In this document: positions 35,657 through 44,728 of the stretch, in pieces
Numbering within the stretch: position 1 is the first letter of the stretch
Layout: the number at the start of each line of letters is the position of its first letter
Assembly (NCBI GenBank): GCA_900466605.1
Contig: UBMU01000001.1
Span: 151,514 to 215,513, forward strand
From: Hyphomicrobiales bacterium
Lineage (GTDB): Bacteria; Pseudomonadota; Alphaproteobacteria; Rhizobiales; Rhizobiaceae
Length of the DNA: 64,000 nt
Direction: 5' to 3'
Made by a program: the position numbers and the translations under genes
Notes under the pieces: model-generated
What the model was told of the DNA's origin: nothing
The model's input: the letters and a program-made list of their open reading frames with translations, nothing else
The model's database searches: none

Positions 35657-38588
35657 TGTCTTCGACCTCTTGCAGCGATACGGAAGGCATGCCTCCCGCA
35701 CCCATTTTTTTCAGCTTTTTCGCGGCTTGAACATGTTGAAGCGCGCGAGCGCTTTGAAGCCACTTGACGGCTTCGGCCCTGCCGGCATCCGTGTTGTCCG
35801 CTTCGAGTTCCAGGGCGAGATGGAACATGGCAGTAGCGCTACCGGCATTGGCAGCCCGCAACTCCCACTCACGCGCCTTCTTTGGATCCTTGTCGACGCC
35901 GATGCCGAATTTGTAGACTTCGGCCAGCCTATACATCGCGTCGGGTGCATCCCACCCGGTGCTGGCGGACGCTCGTTCCAGCCAGAGGATCCCCGCTTCT
36001 GGATCGCGTTGAGTTCCGAAGCCGGACATTAGCGCAATCCCCGCGCCGATCATTGCCGATACGTGACCTTCCCTGGCGCCACGCATGTTCAGTCTGAAAT
36101 TTTGCGACGCATCGACCTCGGGGCCAATGGCCGCACCATATGTTTCAGCAAGATCGTGCCAGGCATAGGTATAGCCATGCTCGGCCGCAGAGCGCAGCAG
36201 CTGAACGGCCTTGTCTTCCTGCCTTTCAACACCGCTTCCCCACATATAGGAAAGGCCGAGATCGCGGGTGGCCATACGGTTTCCGGCATTGGAGGAGATT
36301 TTGAGATAGTCAGCAGCAACAGCGAGATCACGCTCGACGCCTCGTCCCTCGCGATAGGCGCGCGCCATGCGTATATTGGCGGTCGGATCATCGGGATAGA
36401 GCGTTAGTACCGCGTGATAGTATCCAACCGCTCTTTTGCTGTCGCTTTCGACAAACTTGCCGTCCATATAGAGGTCACCGAGCTTGAGGAGCGCATCCAC
36501 GTCACCTTTTTGAGAGGCCTGCTCCAAAAGTTCTAGACCGGTGGGCACATCCTTGGCATCTCCCTTTCCCTCGATGTAGACATTGGACAGCGCGACAGCC
36601 GCGCCGGGGATTTTGGCGCCCGCGAGCTCTCGCAGCATCGTGGCTCCCTGAAGGTTGAGCCGCACATCCGACGGCATGAGCATGGCGCTCGCAAGATGCA
36701 CCTTTTCGCGTGGAACGTCCCCTACTGTCTTTAGAGCAAGACGCAGCCATTCGGCGCCGACATTCGGATTCTGCGCGCGCTCGGACACATATTCGTAAAG
36801 CTCAACGGCAGCCGGGCTGTTGTTTTTTCGAGCGGCAGATGTCAACCGGGTGATCGCCTCGTCCAACTTGCCATTTGCCTTTAGGAAGCGCGCCATCTCG
36901 ACCGGGGCTTCTCGGTTTCCCGCAGCAATTGCGTCGGAGAACGCCTCGTGTGCGTCGTGAAAGGCACTGTCCCCGCCTTGCGAAAGATAGAGGTTGGCGA
37001 GGCTGACCAGGGCATCGGTGGCACCAAGCGAAATCGCCTTCTTGTAGAGCGTAACGGCCCGATCAAAATCCTGCCTGACAATTTCGCCATCGGCGTAGGC
37101 CTTCGCCTCCTTCAGCATGGCGCTTTCGCTGCCGGCACGTGAGGCGCGCTCGATGTAGGGAAATGCCATCTTGCGCTTGTTGATATCAGGAGATGCAAGA
37201 TAAACATCAGCTAGGCGATTGAGTACCTCTACTGACTCTGCTGCGGTAAGGGCTCTGCGGTAAAGTTCGATTGCCTTTGTTTCATCGACCTCGCCCAAGA
37301 CGCCTCTGGCGTACATGTCGCCGAGCAAAAGCTGCCCGGTGACGCTGTCCTTGGCGGCCAACTCGTTCAGTCGTTCGACGGCAAGCGCCACGTTTTCCTG
37401 ACTTCTCAAAGAAGGCGCGTCGATAATAAGATGGGCAAATCTCGTGAGCGCGGCATCGGAGCCGCTCCTCACGCCGAGCCTGAAAATGTTGGCCGCCCGC
37501 TTCTGGTCGATTACGACACCTGCGCCGTCGCGAAAGCTCTCGCCGATCCGGATCCGATCCTCGATTGTGGCCACATCACCGGACATTGTTGCCTCGTAGA
37601 GCTGGTCCGACGACTTCCTGCGCTGTTCGGCGGTCTCCTGCAAAGCCTGAGAGTAATAGAGGACGGCCGTAGCATCCTTGGCGTCGATCAGCTTTGCAAT
37701 CCAAACGTCGTACACTGCTGGCGGGACTCTTAGCGGGCCGGCATCAGCAAAGTCGCGTACCAATTCTTGTGCGGCTTCGATGGACCCGGCGCGAGCGGCT
37801 GCCTCATACTGTTCGACGGCGGCGGCTGCGTCGAACATCGGCGTACCGGGCTCGCCGAGAAGACGCGCAACCCAGACAACGGCTGTAGCCTGTCCCAGGT
37901 CAGCGGATTTTCGGTACCAGGATAGGGCCTCCCTCCGATCTTCCGGTTTGTCCGATACCCTGCGATAGTATCCACCGAGATCGAAAGCTGCCCCCGCGTC
38001 TCCTCGCGCAACGCGCTGACGGAGGAGTTCGAGGCCGAAGTTTGTCATCGTAGCTACCTGGGTCGGCGTTGCTCCGGGAAGCTTCGCAAGCTCGAACGCT
38101 GCCGCTCCATCTCCGAGCCGAAGGGCAAGGCTAAGGTTTTCCCGGGCTTCCTGAGTTCGGTTTTGAAGGGACGCTAGTTTTTGCCCGCGGATATAGGCCG
38201 CTTCGGCATTGCCTGTCTTAATGACGGCATCAAGGAGCTCCAGCGCCCTGCCGACATCGACCGATCCCCCCTCGCCCGCTAATATCATCTTGGCGAGCAG
38301 AAGCTTTGCTTGTGCTTGTTGGGGGCCGGATATCGTCACTGCAGCCTCGAGAGCCTGACGGGCTTTTGAAAAATTGGGAACCTTCAAGGGGTTGTCGATC
38401 GAGATCGGCAGTCCGCCACGCAGCTGCTTGGCAACCTTCAAGAGACCTTCGTCATCACTCTGCTGAATGAAAAGATCGACTTGTTCGGCCGGCGTTGCCG
38501 TCAATTCCTCGGCCTTCACCATAGGTGAAGATAAGGCGAGATAGCTTGCTGCAAGCAAAACCGAGAGTTGCGTCTGGCGTGCGGTCAT
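35640..38588 (-). CDS. Large secreted Sel1-repeat protein (982 aa)
   Basis: A 982-residue protein with a signal peptide (cleavage near VKAEE, residue about 27) and roughly two dozen Sel1/TPR-like repeats. Clear examples are VDALLKLGDLYMDGKFVESD with KRAVGYYHAVLTLYPDD, NRMATRDLGLSYMWGSGVER with KAVQLLRSAAEHGYTYA, and APDAMYRLAEVYKFGIGVDK with KKAREWELRAANAGSATA. The ATG overlaps the lyase stop (ATGA) and has GGAG six bases upstream. AlgK of Pseudomonas (about 450 residues) is built of similar repeats and anchors the alginate export complex; this protein is twice as long and lacks a lipobox. A scaffold role is inferred from fold and operon position. Confidence 0.87.
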   Translation of the reverse strand: MTARQTQLSVLLAASYLALSSPMVKAEELTATPAEQVDLFIQQSDDEGLLKVAKQLRGGLPISIDNPLKVPNFSKARQALEAAVTISGPQQAQAKLLLAKMILAGEGGSVDVGRALELLDAVIKTGNAEAAYIRGQKLASLQNRTQEARENLSLALRLGDGAAAFELAKLPGATPTQVATMTNFGLELLRQRVARGDAGAAFDLGGYYRRVSDKPEDRREALSWYRKSADLGQATAVVWVARLLGEPGTPMFDAAAAVEQYEAAARAGSIEAAQELVRDFADAGPLRVPPAVYDVWIAKLIDAKDATAVLYYSQALQETAEQRRKSSDQLYEATMSGDVATIEDRIRIGESFRDGAGVVIDQKRAANIFRLGVRSGSDAALTRFAHLIIDAPSLRSQENVALAVERLNELAAKDSVTGQLLLGDMYARGVLGEVDETKAIELYRRALTAAESVEVLNRLADVYLASPDINKRKMAFPYIERASRAGSESAMLKEAKAYADGEIVRQDFDRAVTLYKKAISLGATDALVSLANLYLSQGGDSAFHDAHEAFSDAIAAGNREAPVEMARFLKANGKLDEAITRLTSAARKNNSPAAVELYEYVSERAQNPNVGAEWLRLALKTVGDVPREKVHLASAMLMPSDVRLNLQGATMLRELAGAKIPGAAVALSNVYIEGKGDAKDVPTGLELLEQASQKGDVDALLKLGDLYMDGKFVESDSKRAVGYYHAVLTLYPDDPTANIRMARAYREGRGVERDLAVAADYLKISSNAGNRMATRDLGLSYMWGSGVERQEDKAVQLLRSAAEHGYTYAWHDLAETYGAAIGPEVDASQNFRLNMRGAREGHVSAMIGAGIALMSGFGTQRDPEAGILWLERASASTGWDAPDAMYRLAEVYKFGIGVDKDPKKAREWELRAANAGSATAMFHLALELEADNTDAGRAEAVKWLQSARALQHVQAAKKLKKMGAGGMPSVSLQEVEDNGVEE

Positions 38589-39754
38589 CCTCGCCTCCAG
38601 AAGCAAGTGGCGTTTCCGCCGGAAAATTCATCGATAAGAGGACGCTCACTTGCGCCTTCTCGCTCGAGAAGAGCACCTGCGCGACGCTGAGTGAAGTTGA
38701 CTGGATCGTGAACGGCCAAGGCCTCGAGGAATGCGAGATAATGGCGTCCGTTTCCGCGGTTCTCGAGAAAGCCGAAATCCGGCTTCATGAAGTCGTGCTC
38801 CGGTCCGGGGATGTAGTTCTCGGCGGAGTAGACATTGACTAGGATCGGGTTGGTCATACCGTTCATCCAGTATGACAGGATCGTCCACATAGATTTCGTC
38901 TTTCCATCGGCCGCCGAAGTGGCGTCGAACAGATCGTCGTGGCCGCCGGCGGCAACCTCTGCCATGACCGTCATGCTTGTCAGGGACTGGCGCATGTACC
39001 AGAGTGCCCGAGCGCCGCGGCGCGTTTCGAGGGGAAGACTGCCATCGGCGCGGGCGTCGTTCAGGATGACACGAAAGCGATCGAGACCTTTTTGATAAAG
39101 CTGTTGGTCGCCCGTCAGGCTTCCCCAGGCCATCAAGACACTGTCGGCGAGATACCGGTGATTGTTATAGTCGACGCTTCCCTCGAACATCTGATCGGCA
39201 CGTCGTACCAAGGGATCGATCCACGTAAGCAGGGTCTGCTTTTCGTCATCGCTAAGTCCATCGCGGATGATCGAGAATGCGACGATCGTCGGCAGCATCA
39301 GGCGTTTCAGCGCGTAGTACGCGTCATGGACTTTTTCGGTTTGCGAGAATGCGCCGGCGTTCGCCCACTTCAGGAGAAAGGCCTTAAGCATGTCCTCAGC
39401 ACTCTTGTCACCAGCAAGAGCGCGTCCAGATAGCACCATCACCGCCCATGCGTACTGGTTTCCGGATCGATCGGTACCGTATCCCTGTGTGGTCGCCAGG
39501 CCCTTGATGACCTCAAGGTTGAGCCATTTGGCATCGGCGTCGACCGCAAGGCATGCCTTGCGTGCGCCAGATGAAGGATTTTGTGCAAGAAATGCCTTGC
39601 GCGCCGGTACATCAAAAAGACCCTGGTAACCGCCGGTTGTCGGTTGGCTAACAGATGCCTGTGTTGAGCCGGGCAGCATCGTCGTGGCCGAAAGAGCTGC
39701 AGCAAGAATGATCCAGTTTCGCGTGGCCCAAAGAGAGTGACCTGCAGTTTTCAA
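38585..39754 (-). CDS. Alginate lyase family protein (AlgL-like)
   Basis: A 389-residue secreted protein with a signal peptide (cleavage near TQA, residue about 33). It shows the alginate lyase (PL5-type alpha/alpha toroid) pattern: the active-site stretch YNNHRYLADSVLMAWG (NNHxY, residues about 196-200), preceded by LKRLMLPTIVAFSIIRD and followed by LPLETRRGARALWYMRQSL. AlgL of Pseudomonas has the same NNH motif and a catalytic Tyr in the corresponding region. The start is TTG with AAAGGAG seven bases upstream, overlapping the upstream stop. In alginate operons AlgL degrades polymer that strays into the periplasm. Substrate specificity here is unproven. Confidence 0.85.
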   Translation of the reverse strand: MKTAGHSLWATRNWIILAAALSATTMLPGSTQASVSQPTTGGYQGLFDVPARKAFLAQNPSSGARKACLAVDADAKWLNLEVIKGLATTQGYGTDRSGNQYAWAVMVLSGRALAGDKSAEDMLKAFLLKWANAGAFSQTEKVHDAYYALKRLMLPTIVAFSIIRDGLSDDEKQTLLTWIDPLVRRADQMFEGSVDYNNHRYLADSVLMAWGSLTGDQQLYQKGLDRFRVILNDARADGSLPLETRRGARALWYMRQSLTSMTVMAEVAAGGHDDLFDATSAADGKTKSMWTILSYWMNGMTNPILVNVYSAENYIPGPEHDFMKPDFGFLENRGNGRHYLAFLEALAVHDPVNFTQRRAGALLEREGASERPLIDEFSGGNATCFWRRG

Positions 39755-42700
39755 GTGCTGTCTCCTTTTTCATGGAAACCTTCAAACTGCACTGTGCCTC
39801 GGGAATCCGTGCAGTTGCCTGGCGCTTTTCGGTCGAAGAAAAGTGCGTCATTCTCGCCCAGGAAGCCGGCCTCTCTGAATGCGCATCGGTAGTTTGCCGG
39901 GCGCTGAGGTCGGCAAGTTGATGCGATTGCTACGGCCTTTTGCCCGTTGTAACGCAACACGTGTCCCTCGAACGGGCGGGTGTCGCCGTCGAGAAGGCGA
40001 CCTTCCTGATGACGAAATTCGTTTTGTGCCAGGGTTACGCCAGATACGCCGGAGGCCTTAATCCCCTTGCCATTGTCAGAGATCAGGTTGTTCGACGCCG
40101 AAAAGGTGGTGAGCGGCACATAGGGGTCCATCACCAGATCGCGCTTGTGCTCGTCTTTGGCCAGCGACAGATCACTTATGTAGCCACTGATGGCTTCGAG
40201 CTTATTATTAACAATGGCGTTGTCGAGTATGGCAATGTCCCAGCTGTTGCGCATGCGCACCCCGGAGCGGCCGTTGTGCAGAAATGCGTTGGCGACCGCG
40301 AGATTGCAACTGCTCTCAAAGAATGTCACGCCGTCCTGGTCGTTCTCGAAGGATAGGTTGCCATAGAGAAGATTGTCGACGCTGTCTCGGTCGAGCATCA
40401 GGCCGGACCCTTTGTTGTGAAACACCACGTTGCCGACCATCCAGCTGGCATCGACGCCGCGAGAGATGATGATCCCATGTTTCACCATGGTATCGTGAGC
40501 AGTGTTGAGCGCGATCAAGAGCCGCTGAGAGCGGTCGTGCGGATCTACACCATAGAGGACGTTTTCGGCAAACTCATTGCCGATCAGCGAGATGTCGTTG
40601 GCTTCATAAGAATAGAAGCCGTACTCGAAGTTGTGGAAATAGTTTTCGACAACGATGCCGGTTGGGTTTCGCAACTGCGCCCGCACCTTGGCGATCGTCT
40701 TGGGTCCAGCCGAAAATGTCAGGCCGAAGGATTTTGAGGCGGCGTAGCCGAGCGAGTCGAGGACCGACCCGCCAATGTACATTTCCGAGTTGCTCCAGCC
40801 CACGATAAATGGCCGAAAGACCCCGCGTGTATCCTTGCTTGAGCTGCGCGGCTTGCGCAGCGTTTCGTCCCACGACGTTACGGTCGTGTCCTGTATAAAG
40901 AGCTTCCCACCGACTGCCATGAAGGCTCCAGCATTAGCAGACAATCGGTAGGTAGATGCTTCCTGTCCAGACAGGATCAGGCCTGCCCCCTCGCCTACAA
41001 GCAAAGGTGCGCGTAGCGTTACGATATCTCCGTCGCGCTCGACTAGAGGTTCGCCAGCGAGGCTGTCGAGCTGCATCGCAAGACTGCCGAGCGTATGGAT
41101 GCCACTTTGGATGACGATTATCCGAGGATAGAGCTGTCCTTGTGCGCGGGCTGCATGAGACAGGCCGGTAAATCCACCTGCCAGGTCCTCCATGAATTTG
41201 CTTTCATAGGGACTGAGATTTCCGAGCGTTACCGAGACGCGTCCCGGCGTTGGCAGTGGTACCATTGCGCGGGTCGTCGCGGCAGTCTTGCTGATATCGG
41301 GATATCCGTAGTCGATGAGCGAGAGAGTTGTGGATGATGTCGTGCGCAGAGACATCCTGCCATCGCTGAAAATCGACGTCGAAGGTTCGTTGACTTCGAG
41401 CTTTCTCGGCCCAAGCGTTTTCAGCCATTGCTCGTAGTCTGACGGATCGCCCTTGCCCAAGCCCAAACCGAGCCGGTCGAGATGACGTAACTGTGCTTCA
41501 GCAATGGACCGAAACGTGTGCACCCTCAGCATCGGATCGCGAATGTCTTTGGCGGCAAAAACTGCCGTCTTGATATGGTCAGGATCGTTGGCGGCAGCGA
41601 CTATCAACTCGGCGTTAACTGCCTCGTTGCCGGTTTTGCCGTAGGTGTCGAAATAGGCGACGGCACTCTTGGTGTCGCCTTGCAAGGCTGCTCTGCCCGC
41701 TATGCGCCCAGCCGCCTTTGCTTTCAATTTCTCGTCGGAGATCTTGCTTACGAGCGTCTTCGCAAGCTCGATCTGGTTGGATTTCGACAAGTAGTCGATA
41801 ATGTCGAAGTACAGATCGTCACGCTGTTGCGCGTTGCTTACGCCACCCGTATAGACGATCGCCTTTCCCACGACATCACGCGCCTTATCGGCGCTGTCGT
41901 GACCGGATATTTCCTTGGCAAGACGAAGAAATGCTTCGACCCTATATTCCGGCTCCTTGATGGAGCTTGCAAGGCCAAGCGCATCATCGATTTTTCCGCT
42001 GCGCGCCCAGACACGGACAATCTCCGACTGAACACGGCCTTTGTCTTCATCGTTTGCTATTTCGCTCGCAATCTTTGTTGCGGCATCGACGTCTCCTGCT
42101 CTCGCTTTGGCGCGGCCTATACCGGAAAGTGCTTGCTCCCGGTCCTTGGGCGCGGTGATTTTCGAAAGCATGGCTTCAGCTTTCTTCAAATCGTCGCTGT
42201 CTGCAAATGCCTTAGCAAGATTGCCAAGAGCGTTGGATGCAGCGGCAATATCGGTCAGTTGATCAGCGAACGTCTGGGCATCATCAAAGCGCTTAAGGTC
42301 TGTCGCTCCACTTATGGCAGCAATCAGGGCTGCTTCCTTGGCGTCGCCCTCTAACTCTACGACGATTTGCGTGCCTCGCTCATATTGGGCAACGGCCATC
42401 TTGTCCAAGCCGCGATCACTGAGTTCCGAGGCGAGAGTGAAGTCGATTTCCGCAAGCCCGGGGCCGCGTTCCATCGCGTCGGTCATCGCAGTCGCGTCAA
42501 TCAGGCGGTCGGCATCAATGCGGTTCTTCACGATACGACTGATCAACTCCTCCTGATCGCTGCGATCTGCCAGGCTCGTCGCAAAAACCGGGAACAAATT
42601 TACCGCGTTGGCTTTGAGTGCCGCGCTCAAAACTTCGTTGACCGCATCTGCACGGTGCTCGGAGGAATCCGGATCGACAGCGAGAGCGAAAAGCAGCGCC

Positions 42701-43494
42701 TGCTCTATCCGGCCAGCCTTCAGTTCGGCTTTTATTGCCGACGAGATGTCTTCGAACTTGGCGTCGTTGATGTCCCTCTTGCCGAATTTCTTGTCGCCAA
42801 TCATACGCAGCGCGATGTCATAGCGCGCAAATCCCCGCATGCGGGCGGGCCACATTCCGCCAACGGCCTTGTTGATGATGTTCGATGTCAGCTTTGGCTC
42901 AACATAGGCTCCGACTTGGGCAATGTTGTTTAGCGCAGCATTCTTTTCATCGGCCAACTCAAGCTTTGCGCTCTCATCTATCGCCCTCTCTAAGAGGTCC
43001 AGGGCAGCATCGCGGTCGCTCGCCATTTGCCGAGCGTAGTCGGCAAGTGCCGATACCTTGAGTTCTGGTGCCGACAGCGCTTCGACAAGGTCCTCAATCC
43101 TAAGCCGGGTGGCCACTCTTGCGTCCGGATCGGCGCCTTTGTCAGTCAAGAGTGAGAGCGACGCGCTAAGGGTACCTGTTGTGACAACATCGGAAGTTAT
43201 GCCGTCCGCCTGAAGGGCTTCGAGGCTCGTTCTAGCCACCTCATCACCACCTGCCGCAACCACTGAAAGCGACGCTAACTGGTCACGGGCGCGGTCATAT
43301 GCCTTTATCCGCTCCGCAGGTGTTTTGGCCTTGTCTACGTCAAGAACGGATTGCCTGATTTTCTCGACCATTTGCTGGACGTTATCCGACGCCTGTGCAA
43401 ATGCCGGATATGTCCCGCTTGTGCAGAACAAGATCCCGGCCGCCAGGACCGCAGCGGCGGCCAATTCTGCGAGGTGTCGTTTTGTGCATGTCAT
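39751..43494 (-). CDS. algG: Helical-repeat domain fused to AlgG-like mannuronan C5-epimerase beta-helix
   Basis: A 1,247-residue secreted protein. A signal peptide (about residues 1-33) leads into roughly 600 residues of short helical TPR-like repeats (for example ASNALGNLAKAFADSDDLKKA; REQALSGIGRAKARAGDVDAA). The C-terminal half, from about residue 800, is a right-handed beta-helix matching AlgG: YGVDPHDRS (DPHD at 984-987), KHGIIISRGVDASWMVGN, NKGSGLMLDRDSVDNLLYGN, NDQDGVTFFESSCN and GRSGVRMRNSWDIAILDN. AlgG epimerises mannuronate to guluronate in the polymer within the periplasm. Pseudomonas AlgG is about 540 residues without the repeat domain. I chose the ATG at 43494 because GAGGAG is nine bases upstream. 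The stop overlaps the lyase start. Confidence 0.85.
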   Translation of the reverse strand: MTCTKRHLAELAAAAVLAAGILFCTSGTYPAFAQASDNVQQMVEKIRQSVLDVDKAKTPAERIKAYDRARDQLASLSVVAAGGDEVARTSLEALQADGITSDVVTTGTLSASLSLLTDKGADPDARVATRLRIEDLVEALSAPELKVSALADYARQMASDRDAALDLLERAIDESAKLELADEKNAALNNIAQVGAYVEPKLTSNIINKAVGGMWPARMRGFARYDIALRMIGDKKFGKRDINDAKFEDISSAIKAELKAGRIEQALLFALAVDPDSSEHRADAVNEVLSAALKANAVNLFPVFATSLADRSDQEELISRIVKNRIDADRLIDATAMTDAMERGPGLAEIDFTLASELSDRGLDKMAVAQYERGTQIVVELEGDAKEAALIAAISGATDLKRFDDAQTFADQLTDIAAASNALGNLAKAFADSDDLKKAEAMLSKITAPKDREQALSGIGRAKARAGDVDAATKIASEIANDEDKGRVQSEIVRVWARSGKIDDALGLASSIKEPEYRVEAFLRLAKEISGHDSADKARDVVGKAIVYTGGVSNAQQRDDLYFDIIDYLSKSNQIELAKTLVSKISDEKLKAKAAGRIAGRAALQGDTKSAVAYFDTYGKTGNEAVNAELIVAAANDPDHIKTAVFAAKDIRDPMLRVHTFRSIAEAQLRHLDRLGLGLGKGDPSDYEQWLKTLGPRKLEVNEPSTSIFSDGRMSLRTTSSTTLSLIDYGYPDISKTAATTRAMVPLPTPGRVSVTLGNLSPYESKFMEDLAGGFTGLSHAARAQGQLYPRIIVIQSGIHTLGSLAMQLDSLAGEPLVERDGDIVTLRAPLLVGEGAGLILSGQEASTYRLSANAGAFMAVGGKLFIQDTTVTSWDETLRKPRSSSKDTRGVFRPFIVGWSNSEMYIGGSVLDSLGYAASKSFGLTFSAGPKTIAKVRAQLRNPTGIVVENYFHNFEYGFYSYEANDISLIGNEFAENVLYGVDPHDRSQRLLIALNTAHDTMVKHGIIISRGVDASWMVGNVVFHNKGSGLMLDRDSVDNLLYGNLSFENDQDGVTFFESSCNLAVANAFLHNGRSGVRMRNSWDIAILDNAIVNNKLEAISGYISDLSLAKDEHKRDLVMDPYVPLTTFSASNNLISDNGKGIKASGVSGVTLAQNEFRHQEGRLLDGDTRPFEGHVLRYNGQKAVAIASTCRPQRPANYRCAFREAGFLGENDALFFDRKAPGNCTDSRGTVQFEGFHEKGDST

Positions 43495-43582
43495 ATGCAT
43501 GAACTCCTCAAGCATCCCTATTTAATTGCGGCCGGCAGAATTCGGTGGCGCCACCCCACATCGCGCTCACTGACCGCCCCTT

Positions 43583-44713
43583 TCATCCGTTGGTTTCGGC
43601 GTTACCAGGATTTTCCAAGCCAGTCGCTTTAACGGCACTCTTCAAAACTTCAGGCAAGGCGCGAGTTGTCCAGGGCGATTGTACGAACCGCACCGTCACG
43701 GGCGTTCCCACAATTGCGGAAAGATCAGCGTCGCCAACATCAACGTTGATTGGGATTCTGTTGCCGGATTGAAGATCGGTGTTTGTAAGTTTCGGAAGGT
43801 TCCGAATGGCTGCATTCGAAATACGCTCTCCGTCTGGAAGTTCGACAAGAACACGGGCCCCCTTGTAGAGCCGCAAGGCCTGGGAATAGTCCACCATGGC
43901 GACGACGTGAGGTTTTGCGGTCTGCGCGCTTAGGGAAAGAAGCCGTTCTCCGGCCCGGACCTGGCTGTCCAGTGCGGCCTCAACATCCTGTATGATGCAG
44001 TCGCATCGGGCGAGCACGGTGATACTTCGGTTGTTGGCCGTTGGCAGGATCGTTGCAACAGGATCGCCGGCCTTGACCGTCCCGTTAGTCACGATGTTGG
44101 TCACAACACCGTCCGACGGCGCGATCACGGCGGCGGAATCGATCGTCACAAGCGCTTCGTCAGCGCGGAAGGTCCAGAGTTTCTGATAAAGCGAACCCCA
44201 AAGGAAAAGCAGGACACCGAGGCCCAGGATCGCCGGCAACGCGATGCGTAAGGTTCGTTTGGTCACGGCCTTGAAGCGATGGGCAGGAGATCGATCGTGA
44301 AGGTCGAAATCCTTCTTGCGGCTGCGGTGATCAACCGATCGGCCCGAGATGTCTAGGACGTCATTGAGCGTTACGACTTCGCCAGTCAGATGGGAATCGC
44401 GCACGTAACGAAGGAAGCGCAGTTGCTCTTCCGTGAGCGACATGTACTGGAAGCCGGTGCGCCCCTTCACCGGGTCGCAATAGCGAACCTGGGCATCAAC
44501 TCTCAGGGTGAATACAAAGCCGCTGAAGGGAAACTCGAGGTCGACCGGGAATGTCTTCAATTCTGGTAGGACCGTCTTGCCGGTCGCAACGCCAATACCG
44601 CCGACCGACCAGTCGAGGCAATTGTACCGGTATCCGTCAATGACGCATTTCAACGGAAGCTTATAGCGCGCGTGCTGGCGTTGTACATCCGCTTCGAATT
44701 TTACGACGTTCAT
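43583..44713 (-). CDS. alg44: PilZ-domain membrane-fusion protein (Alg44-like)
   Basis: A 376-residue protein with an N-terminal PilZ domain: RQHAR (RxxxR, residues 12-16) and DWSVGGIG (DxSxxG, 34-39), the c-di-GMP-binding motifs. One transmembrane helix follows (about residues 160-178), then a periplasmic HlyD-like domain (VIAPSDGVVTNIVTNGTVKAGDPVA and QVRAGERLLSL). This is the architecture of Alg44, the c-di-GMP receptor that activates alginate polymerisation with Alg8. The ATG follows GAGGGAG, 15 bases after the Alg8-like stop. Both c-di-GMP motifs are intact, so the locus should respond to this second messenger. Confidence 0.92.
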   Translation of the reverse strand: MNVVKFEADVQRQHARYKLPLKCVIDGYRYNCLDWSVGGIGVATGKTVLPELKTFPVDLEFPFSGFVFTLRVDAQVRYCDPVKGRTGFQYMSLTEEQLRFLRYVRDSHLTGEVVTLNDVLDISGRSVDHRSRKKDFDLHDRSPAHRFKAVTKRTLRIALPAILGLGVLLFLWGSLYQKLWTFRADEALVTIDSAAVIAPSDGVVTNIVTNGTVKAGDPVATILPTANNRSITVLARCDCIIQDVEAALDSQVRAGERLLSLSAQTAKPHVVAMVDYSQALRLYKGARVLVELPDGERISNAAIRNLPKLTNTDLQSGNRIPINVDVGDADLSAIVGTPVTVRFVQSPWTTRALPEVLKSAVKATGLENPGNAETNG

Positions 44714-44728
44714 ATCCGCTCCCTCAAC

